The notes under the pieces: model-generated
Seen by the model: the letters and a program-made list of their open reading frames with translations, nothing else
Databases searched by the model: none
Told to the model about the DNA's origin: nothing
Shown: in pieces, positions 1-7,243 of the stretch
How positions within the stretch are numbered: position 1 is the stretch's first letter
Layout of the letters: every line of letters begins with the position of its first letter
Position numbers and translations under genes: made by a program
Source of the DNA: CALMFT01 sp035333525
GTDB taxonomy: Bacteria > Patescibacteriota > Gracilibacteria > Absconditabacterales > Absconditicoccaceae
Assembly: GCA_035333525.1 (NCBI GenBank)
Contig: DAOQQF010000038.1
Span: forward strand, 1 to 9,432
Length of the DNA: 9,432 nucleotides
Reading direction: 5' to 3'

Positions 1-53
1 ATATCATCGGTATTTACCAAAATAATAGTTCTCTTTTGATACGTAATTGGTAT
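1..53 (-). repeat. Repeat copy A, cut by window edge
   Basis: This segment is nearly identical to 4059-4111 (two mismatches by eye over 53 bases) and lies in the same orientation. On the minus strand, in the frame that matches the middle copy, it reads IIPITYQKRTIILVNTDD, against IIPIKYQKRTIILVHTDD in the middle copy. It starts about 27 bases after the adk stop and runs off the window. The similarity ends abruptly toward adk, so this is either the front edge of a repeat or a truncated relative. Whether it belongs to an intact gene outside the window cannot be seen. Confidence 0.7.
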
Positions 54-80
54 TATTTCCCAAGGTTCCTTTATATGTTA

Positions 81-725
81 TTACAATGATAATTTAATAA
101 TTTTTCTTACGTGAGTAAAAACCTCTTCAGGTGATGTATTGCCGTCTACCTCAATCAGCATATCTTGTCATCTCAAATAGTCAATCACCGGTTCTGTTTC
201 TTTGTGATACTGTTCAATTCTTTTACGAATTGCGTCTGGATGATCATCCTCTCTCACTACAATCTCATATCATTGTGATTCTACCATAGAAAGTTCATCA
301 GAATCTTTAATCAAGTAGAGCCTATTATCTTTTTTATAGTACTTCCTACCTATAAGGCGTTCCATAGCAGTCTTGTCATCAAGTTTGAGGTAAATACCTA
401 CAAGTTTACGATGATGTTTGAACTCAAAATCAAGAAGATGAAATAATTGTGGTAAATCTCTAGGATATCCATCAAACAAAATATGGTGATTTTTATCCAA
501 CATAGGAATCATAAGATCAAAGACCGCATTGGTGACACTATAATGAATAAAGTGACCTTGATTTATCTGTCTGACAAAATCTCACACTCTATTATTGAGT
601 GTACTGAGTGCACGAAAAATACCTCCTGTTTCAAACAAAGCAATCGTAGGAAAGGATTCTACGATAAGCTGAGCTTGTGTACCTTTACCAGATCACTGGA
701 TTCCAAAGAGTGCTATGTCAGTCAT
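81..725 (-). CDS. adk: Adenylate kinase (Adk), short-LID form
   Basis: Adenylate kinase interconverts ATP + AMP and 2 ADP in the cytoplasm. The frame gives 214 aa, the usual bacterial length, when four in-frame UGA codons are read as Gly. The P-loop is at residues 8-16 (GIQGSGKGT), and its invariant Gly11 is encoded by UGA. The TGG...R AMP-binding segment is at 33-38. FDGYPRD at 84-90 corresponds to the family's (L/F)DG(F/Y)PR motif, and RLIGR is at 123-127. The LID region (about 127-158) has no cysteines, so there is no zinc-binding LID. REDDHPD at 158-164 and the following helix fit the conserved D-D-x(n)-R segment. The ATG start directly precedes the P-loop strand, as is normal. The gene lies 48 bases after atpC and is the last gene of the lysS operon. 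In many bacteria adk sits between secY and infA; here it has left that site. The stop is TAA. Confidence 0.95.
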
Positions 726-773
726 ATAAAGTGAGAAAAAAAAGAATAAAGCAACCTGAGGAATATGACCGTA

Positions 774-1244
774 TTACTTTTTCATTTGTTTGTATCGTCC
801 AAGTTTCATCTCTAAATCGATATGATCAATCTGAGCTTGAAGATCAATCATAGTATCATCTCCCATTCATGATCATATTCAAGTTCATTGGATAATCGTA
901 CGCTGTTTTTCTATTAGTGATTGTTTTGCTTGAGTCAGTACGTCAAGCGGTTGGATCTGATCGGTAATTACCATATTGGTTAATATCTGGATCTGATTAT
1001 CTTCTATAGTAAGTACTCATCACAACACTCCAAAAACAATGTATTCTTTGTCAATCAAAAAATCAAATCTCCTAGTAGTAGTAGATTCAGTAGGAACAAT
1101 TTTGATCAATCATGGCTTGAGAACCGAGATCAAATTATCATGTCAGGGCAAAATAGTGATCTGACCACTCATCGTGTCGATCGTAAGTTGTTTGACGTCT
1201 TCGTTCCATATAAGTCATTCAAGTGAGGTTAGTGTTAGATACAT
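774..1244 (-). CDS. atpC: F-type ATP synthase epsilon subunit
   Basis: Epsilon is the central-stalk subunit of the F1 motor; in bacteria it couples rotation and often inhibits ATP hydrolysis. The reading is 156 aa with nine UGA codons as Gly, two of them at the family's conserved positions: ITILPGHDNL (29-38, Gly34) and VLKPG (41-45, Gly45). The first ~85 residues fit the epsilon beta-sandwich, with the typical pattern 'SGQI-ILPGH-NLIS-LKPG'. The remainder is the helical part, with a Gly-rich stretch near residues 119-126, the KLGRYKQMKK end, and about 15-20 residues more than a typical epsilon. It starts at ATG, 30 bases after the zinc-ribbon gene, and ends in TAA. No other ATP synthase genes are in the window, so the subunit is either separated from the main atp operon or that operon lies elsewhere. 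Identification rests on the N-terminal motifs; the C-terminal half is less conserved. Confidence 0.87.
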
Positions 1245-1274
1245 ACAAAGATAATAGTAATAATATAAACAATA

Positions 1275-1766
1275 TTATAATTCAATATTTGGCGCTCCAC
1301 ATTTGAAGCAGTATAGATAATTAAAAGGGTATTCGGTATTACATTGTTTACAGACAATCTTGAGTTTGCTGCCACAGAAAACGCAGTTGTTATAATCAGC
1401 AAGATTGGTTCTATAACACTCTCTACATACGACTGTCTGCAGATCAAGTCATTCAAATCCAACATGTCTCTCATGTTTATAAGAGACAGGTCTTATAAGA
1501 AAGTATAAAGGAAGTCATACCAATGGTGTTCACAATATGACAAACATTACTGATACAAACTGCAAACTTCCACTACTTGATCTATACATGACATCTTTTA
1601 TTACTCGCAAGACACTATAAATCCACAGAGCTACAAAGATAATCAATAACCCATACGATAAAACATCATTTCCAGTCAAATCAGTGATAAACTGACCAAC
1701 ACTCTCGAGCCAAGACATGAGGGAATACGATAGAGAATAAAAAATCAACATGTAGGATATAATCAT
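1275..1766 (-). CDS. Membrane-anchored double zinc-ribbon protein
   Basis: With three UGA codons read as Gly this is a 163-aa protein. Hydrophobic segments lie at about 1-20, 36-57 and 67-91, followed by an IRP turn and a linker. The last 50 residues carry eight cysteines in four CxxC pairs (114/117, 128/131, 139/142, 153/156), spaced as two consecutive zinc ribbons. From memory, this layout (hydrophobic helices, '(L)IRP', then a double zinc ribbon) recurs in CPR genomes as an uncharacterised family; its function is unknown to me. The ribbon end probably faces the cytoplasm. The ATG at 1766 is chosen; an in-frame TTG at 1796, six bases after the lysS stop, would add ten residues. It lies between lysS and atpC, 30 bases before the latter, so the three are probably co-transcribed. 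The stop is TAA. Confidence 0.8.
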
Positions 1767-1802
1767 GTTGATTAGATTATCAAGGAGAGAAAACAAGATA
1801 TA

Positions 1803-3947
1803 CTACTCTATGGGTTTCATAAGTGGAAACATAACAACATCTCTCAAATTATCTTGTTGTGTTATAAGCGCTATAACGCGTTCAATCCCCATACCAAATC
1901 ATGCTTGGATAGGCATACCATACTCCATAGCACGAACATATTCCATGTCGCCTGTTGTTGCTTCTTGGTCTCATCATGCTTCGGCTTGTGCTTGTTCATC
2001 AAAAGCTGATTTTTGTGCAATAGGATCCACTAACTCACCATATGAGTTGATAATCTCTCGTCCATTGACAACAACTTGTCGTTTTTCACACTTACTTGGA
2101 TCGGTATCACTAATTCTAGCCAAGGGGGCAATAATACGAGGATAGTTATAAATAAAAACTGGTCATATCAATGATGGCCTCAAGACTTTTTTGTACAGAT
2201 AGTCTATCAATGTCATCGTTCCCATGGTGTCCATTCCTTCAAATTCAAGCCCCTTTGCTCTGATATCTTGTCTAAGTTTATCGGCATCGTCTATTCCATA
2301 ACTTGTGATATCCAATCAGCTTGCCTGATTTACTCACTCAACATAGTCGATCTTTGGCCAAGGTGTCGTAAAATTAACCGTTTTAGATACACCTTGTTTA
2401 TCCTTCACTTCAAACTCACGTTGTAAATTCAGCTTATCAAAAATATAATCAAATAAATGCTCCGTGAAATGCATATCATCTTGGTAACTTGAATAGACAT
2501 TTTGATGTTCAAGCATTACAAACTCTTGGAGATGCGATGGGTCAGATCCTTCATTACGAAAGTTGGTAGCAATAGTAAACACTTTTTCCAGTCATCAGAT
2601 CGTAGCTTTTTTGAGCTCAGTCTCATTACATATTCTGAGAAAAAAATCATGATCAAACGCATGGTGGTGTGTTGAAAATGGCTTTGCTGCTGCTCCAGAT
2701 GCTGATGCAGTCAATACAGGACAGTCAATTTCTATAAATCAGTTTTTCCAATAATACTCTCTAAGCACTCTGATAAAATGTGATCTAAATTGCATCCTAT
2801 GAAGTGTGTCACGATTATGAATCATGTCCAAATATCTCTGCCTATATGCTGTTTCTTGGTTTTCTCATACACCATGAAATTTATCTCACAAAGGTCTAAT
2901 CGCTTTGGATAATAATTGATACTCTGAGACAAATATGGTAGGTTCACCTTTATGAGTATAAAACAACTCTCCTTTGATTCATACAAAATCTCATACATCA
3001 ATAAATTTTTCCAAAAACTGATAAGGAGTAATAGTAGATCATTCATAAATAATATCATCACTAATCTCTGTGATCGTGTTATATCACTCATGATTACCCA
3101 TAAGCTTTGTCTTATTGAGAAGTTCTTTAGCAGATTGCAAAATAATAAGATCTCTTTTGAAAATACCATCAAGTAATACCCATTCCTGAATGCGATCTGG
3201 ATTGGCAATTTGATAGTGCAATTTTTTTTCCAAATCATCAAGTGACATTCGCGTCACACCAAATCAATCAAGAATTTCAGACTCTACAAATGAGGGTTCT
3301 CACTTTGGTCATTGAGTCTTACATAAATAACCATAGACCAGTTGATGTCTATCTCGTTTTTTGAGATGTTCATGAACCTTTGGTAGTTCATACATTATTT
3401 TAACATCTACTCACACTTCTTCCTTTGCTTCTCTATGAACTGCATCATAAAAATGATCCCCTTCATCAACACCTCCACCAGGCAAGCTATAGTTATCACT
3501 TGAGGATGCATGACTTACAGCAATATTACCATCTTCATCAAGTATAACCATTTTAACAACATGTCTTCGTAGCTCCTTCTGGTTTGGATCAAACTTCTGA
3601 TCAGATGGATTCACTTTGTAAGGTTGTCTATTTTTGAGCATTTTACACTGATCTTTGTGAAACATAAGTTGTATTTCTCCAGTTTCATCAAAAAGTTTTC
3701 CAAATGATAATTTACCATGAGACCTAAAGAGTGTTAATCTTCATGCTGTGCTTATTTCTCTTTGAGGTGAAAGGATAATATCATTGATATCTCTCAGCAT
3801 TCCTGCCTCCTTTCTTGATTCACAATTTTCCAAACACTCCAAAATAGTTTGAATTTTTTTATATCTAGGTACATATGGACTAATCCCCATAGCCTTAATA
3901 GCATCTCTTTTTTGGATTCTCACCGATCTTTCATCTGATGTCATCAT
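1803..3947 (-). CDS. lysS: Lysyl-tRNA synthetase with a Nudix domain inserted in its OB fold
   Basis: A single frame of 714 codons, with about 20 UGA codons read as Gly. Class II LysRS charges tRNA-Lys and normally has about 490-510 residues. Residues 1-98 are the usual N-terminal helix plus the first OB-fold strands (AGRLTLFRSHGK at 68-79, then GKLFDETGEIQLMF to 96). Residues about 127-277 form a Nudix hydrolase domain: its opening strand at RRHVVKMVILDEDG (127-140) and its box at 157-180 (LPGGGVDEGD, REAKEEVG), with Gly179 encoded by UGA. The OB fold resumes near 305 (VGDFVGIKGELF at 318-329) and leads to LLSK...RPL and the catalytic core: RQRYLD (369-374), motif 1 near 403-412, motif 2 TNFRNEG (461-467, Arg464), motif 3 GFGMGIERV (683-691, Arg690). 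The protein ends in FPLMKPIE. The insertion falls in the loop after OB strand 3, where other LysRS have only a short helix. The reading frame is continuous throughout, so this is neither two genes nor a pseudogene. It is first in an operon with the zinc-ribbon gene, atpC and adk. Start: the first of two adjacent ATGs; the second is equally possible. The Nudix substrate is unknown. Confidence 0.93.
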
Positions 3948-3988
3948 ACTATCATATTCAAATAATATAAAAAGTTAACTGATGTTCA

Positions 3989-4189
3989 CTAATACTTATA
4001 CCGATTGCATAACAAATGCGAACTACCCATTTTCTTGATTCCCAATAGTTCGCTAGTTATATCATCGGTATGTACCAAAATAATAGTTCTCTTTTGATAC
4101 TTAATTGGTATAATTATATCTCTCAATAAGATCATTGTCTCAGCATCTATCGGTATAACTTTTTTGATCACTGAATCAAGCTTATACAC
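3989..4189 (-). CDS. Small unknown ORF in repeat copy B, possibly a remnant
   Basis: A 66-codon frame from GTG to TAG, between the rpsD terminator and lysS. The product is unrecognised; its core reads YQKRTIILVHTDD. Unlike most genes here it has no UGA glycine codon (only two GGN glycines), and the only available start is GTG. Most of it is covered by the sequence repeated at the two window ends, where the frame is truncated or shifted. It could be a tiny gene of a multicopy family or a fossil of a longer one; I cannot tell which. It also occupies the space upstream of lysS where a promoter would be expected. Confidence 0.3.
   Translation of the reverse strand: MYKLDSVIKKVIPIDAETMILLRDIIIPIKYQKRTIILVHTDDITSELLGIKKMGSSHLLCNRYKY
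3999..4112 (-). repeat. Repeat copy B
   Basis: The part at 4059-4111 matches positions 1-53 almost base for base. The longer stretch 3999-4096 is more weakly related to 9257-9352: both begin with ACCGATTG on the plus strand and share the ATCATCGG and TCTTTT blocks at similar spacing. All copies have the same orientation and sit next to operon ends. Confidence 0.65.
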
Positions 4190-4257
4190 AAATTAATGTA
4201 ACCTGAAATTCAGAAGTACTATAAGAAGTATCAACCCTAGTAATCAAATCATAAACC

Positions 4258-4281
4258 AAAAACCATCTCTTGCGAGATGGT
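4258..4281 (-). terminator. Rho-independent terminator after rpsD
   Basis: On the minus strand an 8-bp perfect stem (ACCATCTC / GAGATGGT) with the loop GCAA is followed by TTTTTGGTTT. It lies 36 bases past the rpsD stop and closes the translation block before the lysS operon. The GCAA loop is a GNRA tetraloop, which stabilises such hairpins. Confidence 0.82.
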
Positions 4282-4317
4282 CATAAATAGGGAAATAGAA
4301 TATATCAATGGTGTATA

Positions 4318-4938
4318 TTAGGCTCTCGCATAAAATTCGATTACTTTCAATACATCAACTGGCATTCATTCATTTTCACCCGCTCATGGAAGTTCCAACA
4401 CCTTCACTTCAAAGTTAGAAAAATTGACTGAAAGTCGAACTGGTGTTTGATAGTTTTTAGTATCCAAATCATACAAATTTGATGATTGAAGTTTTTTCTT
4501 TAGTGTAATGATATCACCAGGATTAACAAAATATGAAGGTATATTGTGTTTTGAACCATTGAGTACAAAATGCCCATGAGTAACCATTTGTCTTGCTTGC
4601 ATGATAGTTCTTGCTAAACCAGCTCTGAGTATCACATTATCAAGTCTTCTATTAAGAAATTGAGTCAACACCATATCATGATCTTGACCTTTATTCTTAG
4701 CATATTTTTTACTGGTAACGTTTACCAAATTCCAAAATTGCTTTTCAGACAACTGATACATCCTCTTGAGAACCTGTTTATTTCTCAATAACTTGAAGTA
4801 TTCTGTTGCTCTGGGTTTTGCTTGACCATGTTGTCCTGGAACCCCTCTTCTGTTTTTGGGGTCGTACTGTTCAGGTCCAAACAAATTAACACCTTCTCTT
4901 CTACAAAGCTTAAACTTTGGTCATGTATACCTACTCAT
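4318..4938 (-). CDS. rpsD: 30S ribosomal protein S4 (uS4)
   Basis: uS4 is a primary 16S rRNA-binding protein that nucleates 30S assembly. The reading is 206 aa with three UGA codons as Gly. The start MSRYTGPKFKLCRREG matches the family's R-Y-T/R-G-P...CRREG opening, and Gly6 is encoded by UGA. The segment RRGVPGQHG sits near 30-38. The S4 RNA-binding domain is at about 95-145 (LNRRLDNVILRAGLARTIMQ, ARQMVTHGHFVLNG). The end VIEFYARA matches the usual (V/I)EYYSR terminus. There is one cysteine only, so the zinc finger of some S4 proteins is absent. It starts 33 bases after rpsK and is followed by a terminator; rpoA, the common next gene, is missing. The stop is TAA. Confidence 0.97.
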
Positions 4939-4971
4939 TGTTGGGTAATAAATATAAGAATATAAATAGAA

Positions 4972-5370
4972 CTAATTTCTCTTTGGTCTTCTTCCTTTGG
5001 TTCATCAAAATCTCAAAGGGGTTGCTTCTTTGATCCAGAGTATTTCCAATCCTCCTAGTTCATTGATTGCTTTGAAGACACCATCTCTACCAAGTCAAAC
5101 ACCTTTACAAATGACGCCTATTTCTTTGAGACCGCATTGATTTTTAGCCTCACCTAGCACAAACTTGGCAGCCATTTCTGCAGCATAAGCAGAGGATTCT
5201 TTTGTTCCTTTGAACCCTACTCTACCAGCACCAGCACTCAATATAGCATTACCACTCTGATCGGTAAGTGTTACGATACTATTATTGTTGGTAGTTTGAA
5301 GATGCAACAAACCAGTTGATACCTTGGGATATCTTTTTTTCTTTCATCAAGTTGATTTTTCTCCAGCCAT
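4972..5370 (-). CDS. rpsK: 30S ribosomal protein S11 (uS11)
   Basis: uS11 is a platform protein of the 30S subunit that contacts mRNA near the E site. It has 132 aa with five UGA codons as Gly, including two tandem UGA-UGA pairs (residues 8-9 and near the C-terminus). The basic start is followed by family motifs: LHLQTTNNNSIVTLTD, GNAILSAGAGRVGFKG, TKESSAYAAEMAA. The C-terminal part LGRDGVFKAIN...KEATPLRFGGTKGRRPKR corresponds to the usual GRESA.RAL...DVTP.PHNGCRPPKRR, but with substitutions and about two extra residues. The stop is TAG. Confidence 0.95.
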
Positions 5371-5445
5371 TTTATAAACAAATTATGATACAAATAAAAT
5401 AATGCGATATTCTGAAACTCATACAATAAGTTAATAAGTAAACTA

Positions 5446-5823
5446 TTACTTTTTCAAAACAGGTCTTACTCTGCTTCTACCAAGTAATTTCTTGGCAGTA
5501 TGAGCATTTTGAGAAGTTCTTTGTCATCTTACCGGCAAACCAAGATTATGTCTCATACCTCTATAACACTTGATTTCTTTGAGTCTCTTGATAGCATTAC
5601 CAACCTCTCTTCTCAAGTCACTTTCTACGATATAGTAATCCTTGATCTCATCGGTAATCATTTTCTGTTCCTCTTCAGTCAAGTCTTTAACTCTCTTGTT
5701 GTGAGCTATATTGCATTTTGCAAGAATTTTCTTACTTGATGGTAAACCAATTCCATAAATCATGGTCAAGGCAGTCCATACAATTTGTTGTTCTGGTAGT
5801 ACATGTCATTGGATACGAAACAT
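5446..5823 (-). CDS. rpsM: 30S ribosomal protein S13 (uS13)
   Basis: uS13 sits in the head of the 30S subunit, contacts the P-site tRNA and forms inter-subunit bridges. It has 125 aa, normal length. The ATG at 5823 restores the family start MFRIQGHVLPEQQ (usual MARIAGV.IP..K), with Gly6 as UGA; a later internal ATG would lose it. The segment LTMIYGIG matches the conserved ALT.IYGIG. RREV.N.IKRLKEI..YRGMRH.LGLPVRGQRT follows, with the Gly of PVRGQRT as UGA, and a basic tail completes it. It is followed 75 bases later by rpsK. The stop is TAA. Confidence 0.97.
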
Positions 5824-5879
5824 GAATAGTGATAATAATAGATAAAAAGTAGAAGAAACAAATAAAAAGATGAATAATA

Positions 5880-5993
5880 TTATCCCTGTCTTTGTTTATG
5901 TTTTGCGTTGGAACAAATAACCAACACTTTTCCATGTCTTTTAATTATTTTACAATTGAGACATCTTTTTTTTACTGAGGTTGCAACTTTCAT
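5880..5993 (-). CDS. rpmJ: 50S ribosomal protein L36 (bL36)
   Basis: A 37-aa protein, exactly the family length, from ATG to TAA and without UGA glycines. It begins MKVATSVKKRCLNC and ends NAKHKQRQG, matching the family pattern MKVR.SVK..C..C and PKHKQRQG. The zinc ligands are C11, C14, C27 and H32, the complete C-C-C-H set, so this is the zinc-binding form. It lies between infA and rpsM as in most bacteria. Confidence 0.97.
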   Translation of the reverse strand: MKVATSVKKRCLNCKIIKRHGKVLVICSNAKHKQRQG

Positions 5994-6042
5994 AATATAT
6001 ATATCAATAATAAATATAAAGAGTATTGTATAGTATTTCAGA

Positions 6043-6279
6043 TTATCACGTTGGTTTATTTCATCTATAGGTAATAATTCACTTACTTCGATCGTTAGGA
6101 TTTATTTTGACCATTACTTTATCTCAAACCATAACTCTAATTTTACGCATTTTCATTTTACCTCATACATATGCTACGATAATCTGATCTAATCATTCAA
6201 TCTGCACACCATAATTACCAAAACCCAAATCTTGTTCGATAGTACCAGTAAGCTCAACATCAGTTGAATCGTTTTTCAT
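6043..6279 (-). CDS. infA: Translation initiation factor IF-1
   Basis: IF-1 is a small OB-fold protein that binds the A site of the 30S subunit during initiation. The reading is 78 aa and needs six UGA codons as Gly, so the gene is unreadable with the standard code. The family pattern is clear: ELTGTIEQDLGFGNYGVQIE (9-28), VGGKMKMRKIRVMVGDKV (38-55) and PNDRSKGIITYR (61-72), to be compared with the usual GT-V-E...F-V-L...SGKMRKN-IRI..GD-V and P-YDLSKGRI-YR. Gly52 and Gly67 at invariant positions are UGA. The last codon before TAA is itself UGA. It lies between rplU and rpmJ. Confidence 0.95.
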
Positions 6280-6326
6280 ATAAAGAGAAAAGAAAGATAA
6301 ATAACATGATCACAGCACTATAGTTA

Positions 6327-6743
6327 TTACTCTGCTTTTTTGGTAACCTTCTTGGTAACTGTTTTCTTGGTTACCGTTTTAGTGGCTGGTTTTTTGGATT
6401 CAGTTTTTGCTTTTGGTTCGGATGCATGTTCTCCGATTGCGGTTACTACTAACACTGTTTGATGTGGTCTAAATCAGATTATCCTTTGATATCTATTTTT
6501 TCTTTTGAATTTGAGTACTCTGGTTTTTTCTCCTTTTTGAAAGTCAGTAATAACATCAAATGAGACATTCATACCAGCTACATAAGGTTTACCCACAGTA
6601 ACCATTGAACCATCCTCTTGAGCAACCAACAATACATGATCACACACATAGGTACTTGACTCCAATTCAAGTTTATCAACTACCAACTGATCGCCATTTC
6701 TGACAATATATTGATGACCTTGTAATTCAATAACTGCAAACAT
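6327..6743 (-). CDS. rplU: 50S ribosomal protein L21 (bL21) with basic tail
   Basis: bL21 binds 23S rRNA. The start MFAVIELQGHQYIVRNGD is typical (usual MYAVI..GGKQY.V..GD), and the core ends at KRKNRYQRIIGFRPHQTVLVV, where Gly90 is UGA and corresponds to the family's 'GHRQ'. The core finishes near residue 103. Residues 104-138 form an extra tail rich in K, T, V and A with repeated 'VTKK' units, probably disordered and RNA-binding. In most bacteria rplU is followed by rpmA (L27); here infA follows after 47 bases. The stop is TAA, directly followed by a second TAA. Confidence 0.96.
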
Positions 6744-6796
6744 TATAATACAAAAATAATAAATAAAGGTTACATTGAAATCATAATAAATAGGAT

Positions 6797-7060
6797 CTAA
6801 GCAAGTTTTCCAAGTTGTACCAACAAATCATATTTTTTCTTGTTTTGTTTGTACATAGAGCTTACCAAGGCTCTCAATCTAAAGTATCTTCTCGCACTAG
6901 GAACATCTCTTGAGACATTTTTTCTATACCACTTGGTATTGTAGTGTTTTTGTTTCTTGGCATAAATTCCAATTTGAGATGACTGAAACTCTTTTTTATA
7001 GAATGCAATCATCCTTTCATTGTTGTTGAGATCAGCTGTTTTTCGAATAGTAAATGACAT
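6797..7060 (-). CDS. rpsO: Probable divergent 30S ribosomal protein S15 (uS15)
   Basis: An 87-aa, very basic protein without UGA codons, starting at ATG and ending in TAG. Its length fits uS15 (88-89 aa). Aligned from the C-terminus it follows the uS15 pattern: DVPSARRYFRLRALV against DHHSRRGLL.MV, then KKKYDLLVQLGKL against K.RY..LIE.LGLR. The N-terminal third (MSFTIRKTADLNN...) is weakly similar and lacks the family's usual GS.EVQ. uS15 binds the central domain of 16S rRNA and forms bridge B4. It sits between tRNA-Leu and rplU, in a run of ribosomal genes, which supports a ribosomal role. bS21 was the main alternative (similar basic character) but fits worse. Confidence 0.6.
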   Translation of the reverse strand: MSFTIRKTADLNNNERMIAFYKKEFQSSQIGIYAKKQKHYNTKWYRKNVSRDVPSARRYFRLRALVSSMYKQNKKKYDLLVQLGKLA

Positions 7061-7129
7061 CAGAATATAATGGATAAGATAAATAGATACAATACAACGA
7101 TATAATAATAAATATAAACAGATATAATC

Positions 7130-7213
7130 TGCCTGAGACCGGAATCGAACCGGTACGGCATTACTACCGGCGGATTTTAAGTCCGCTGCGTCTACCAATT
7201 CCGCCACTCAGGC
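7130..7213 (-). tRNA. tRNA-Leu (anticodon UAA)
   Basis: The minus strand folds as a class II tRNA. The 7-bp acceptor stem pairs GCCTGAG with CTCAGGC, with A as discriminator. The D arm is GCGGAATTGGTAGACGC. The anticodon stem GCGGA/TCCGC carries the loop CTTAAAA with anticodon TAA, which reads UUA. The long variable arm CGGTAGTAATGCCG and the T arm ACCGG-TTCGATT-CCGGT complete it. The 3' CCA is not encoded. The A discriminator is the identity element expected for tRNA-Leu. It lies between a small unknown gene and rpsO, apparently inside the translation block. Confidence 0.97.
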
Positions 7214-7243
7214 TTGAAGTATGTAATAACTTTGTATATTCTT

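Noticed and set aside
1235..1474. 79-codon minus-strand frame in the zinc-ribbon region
   Set aside because: The overlapping frame with eight regularly spaced cysteines continues the upstream membrane protein, so this one is a shadow.
1765..2145. 126-codon plus-strand frame
   Set aside because: It lies antisense to the conserved C-terminal part of lysS and has no recognisable features.
2822..3241. 139-codon minus-strand frame in another phase
   Set aside because: It overlaps the lysS frame, which carries the family motifs; its product looks random and rich in I, L and F.
3411..3947. Separate short genes for an OB-fold fragment and a stand-alone Nudix hydrolase upstream of lysS
   Set aside because: They are divided only by UGA codons at glycine positions. 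With code 25 there is one frame, and LysRS OB-fold strands lie on both sides of the Nudix segment.
1803..3947. lysS as a pseudogene because of many in-frame UGA codons
   Set aside because: All interruptions are UGA at glycine sites; no UAA, UAG or frameshift was found, and motifs 1-3 are intact.
4202..4213. CTGAA-TT-TTCAG-like inverted repeat as a second terminator
   Set aside because: The stem is only 5 bp and AT-rich, and no T-run follows.
5732..5935. 67-codon frame across the rpmJ-rpsM junction
   Set aside because: It overlaps the verified L36 and S13 frames and the spacer between them.
6797..7060. Identification as bS21
   Set aside because: The basic FxxK...Y pattern is only loosely similar; length and the S-ARR...YDLL..LGKL end fit uS15 better.
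6797..7207. S15-like gene starting upstream, within the tRNA
   Set aside because: The longer frame reads through tRNA-Leu; the ATG at 7060 gives a family-length protein.
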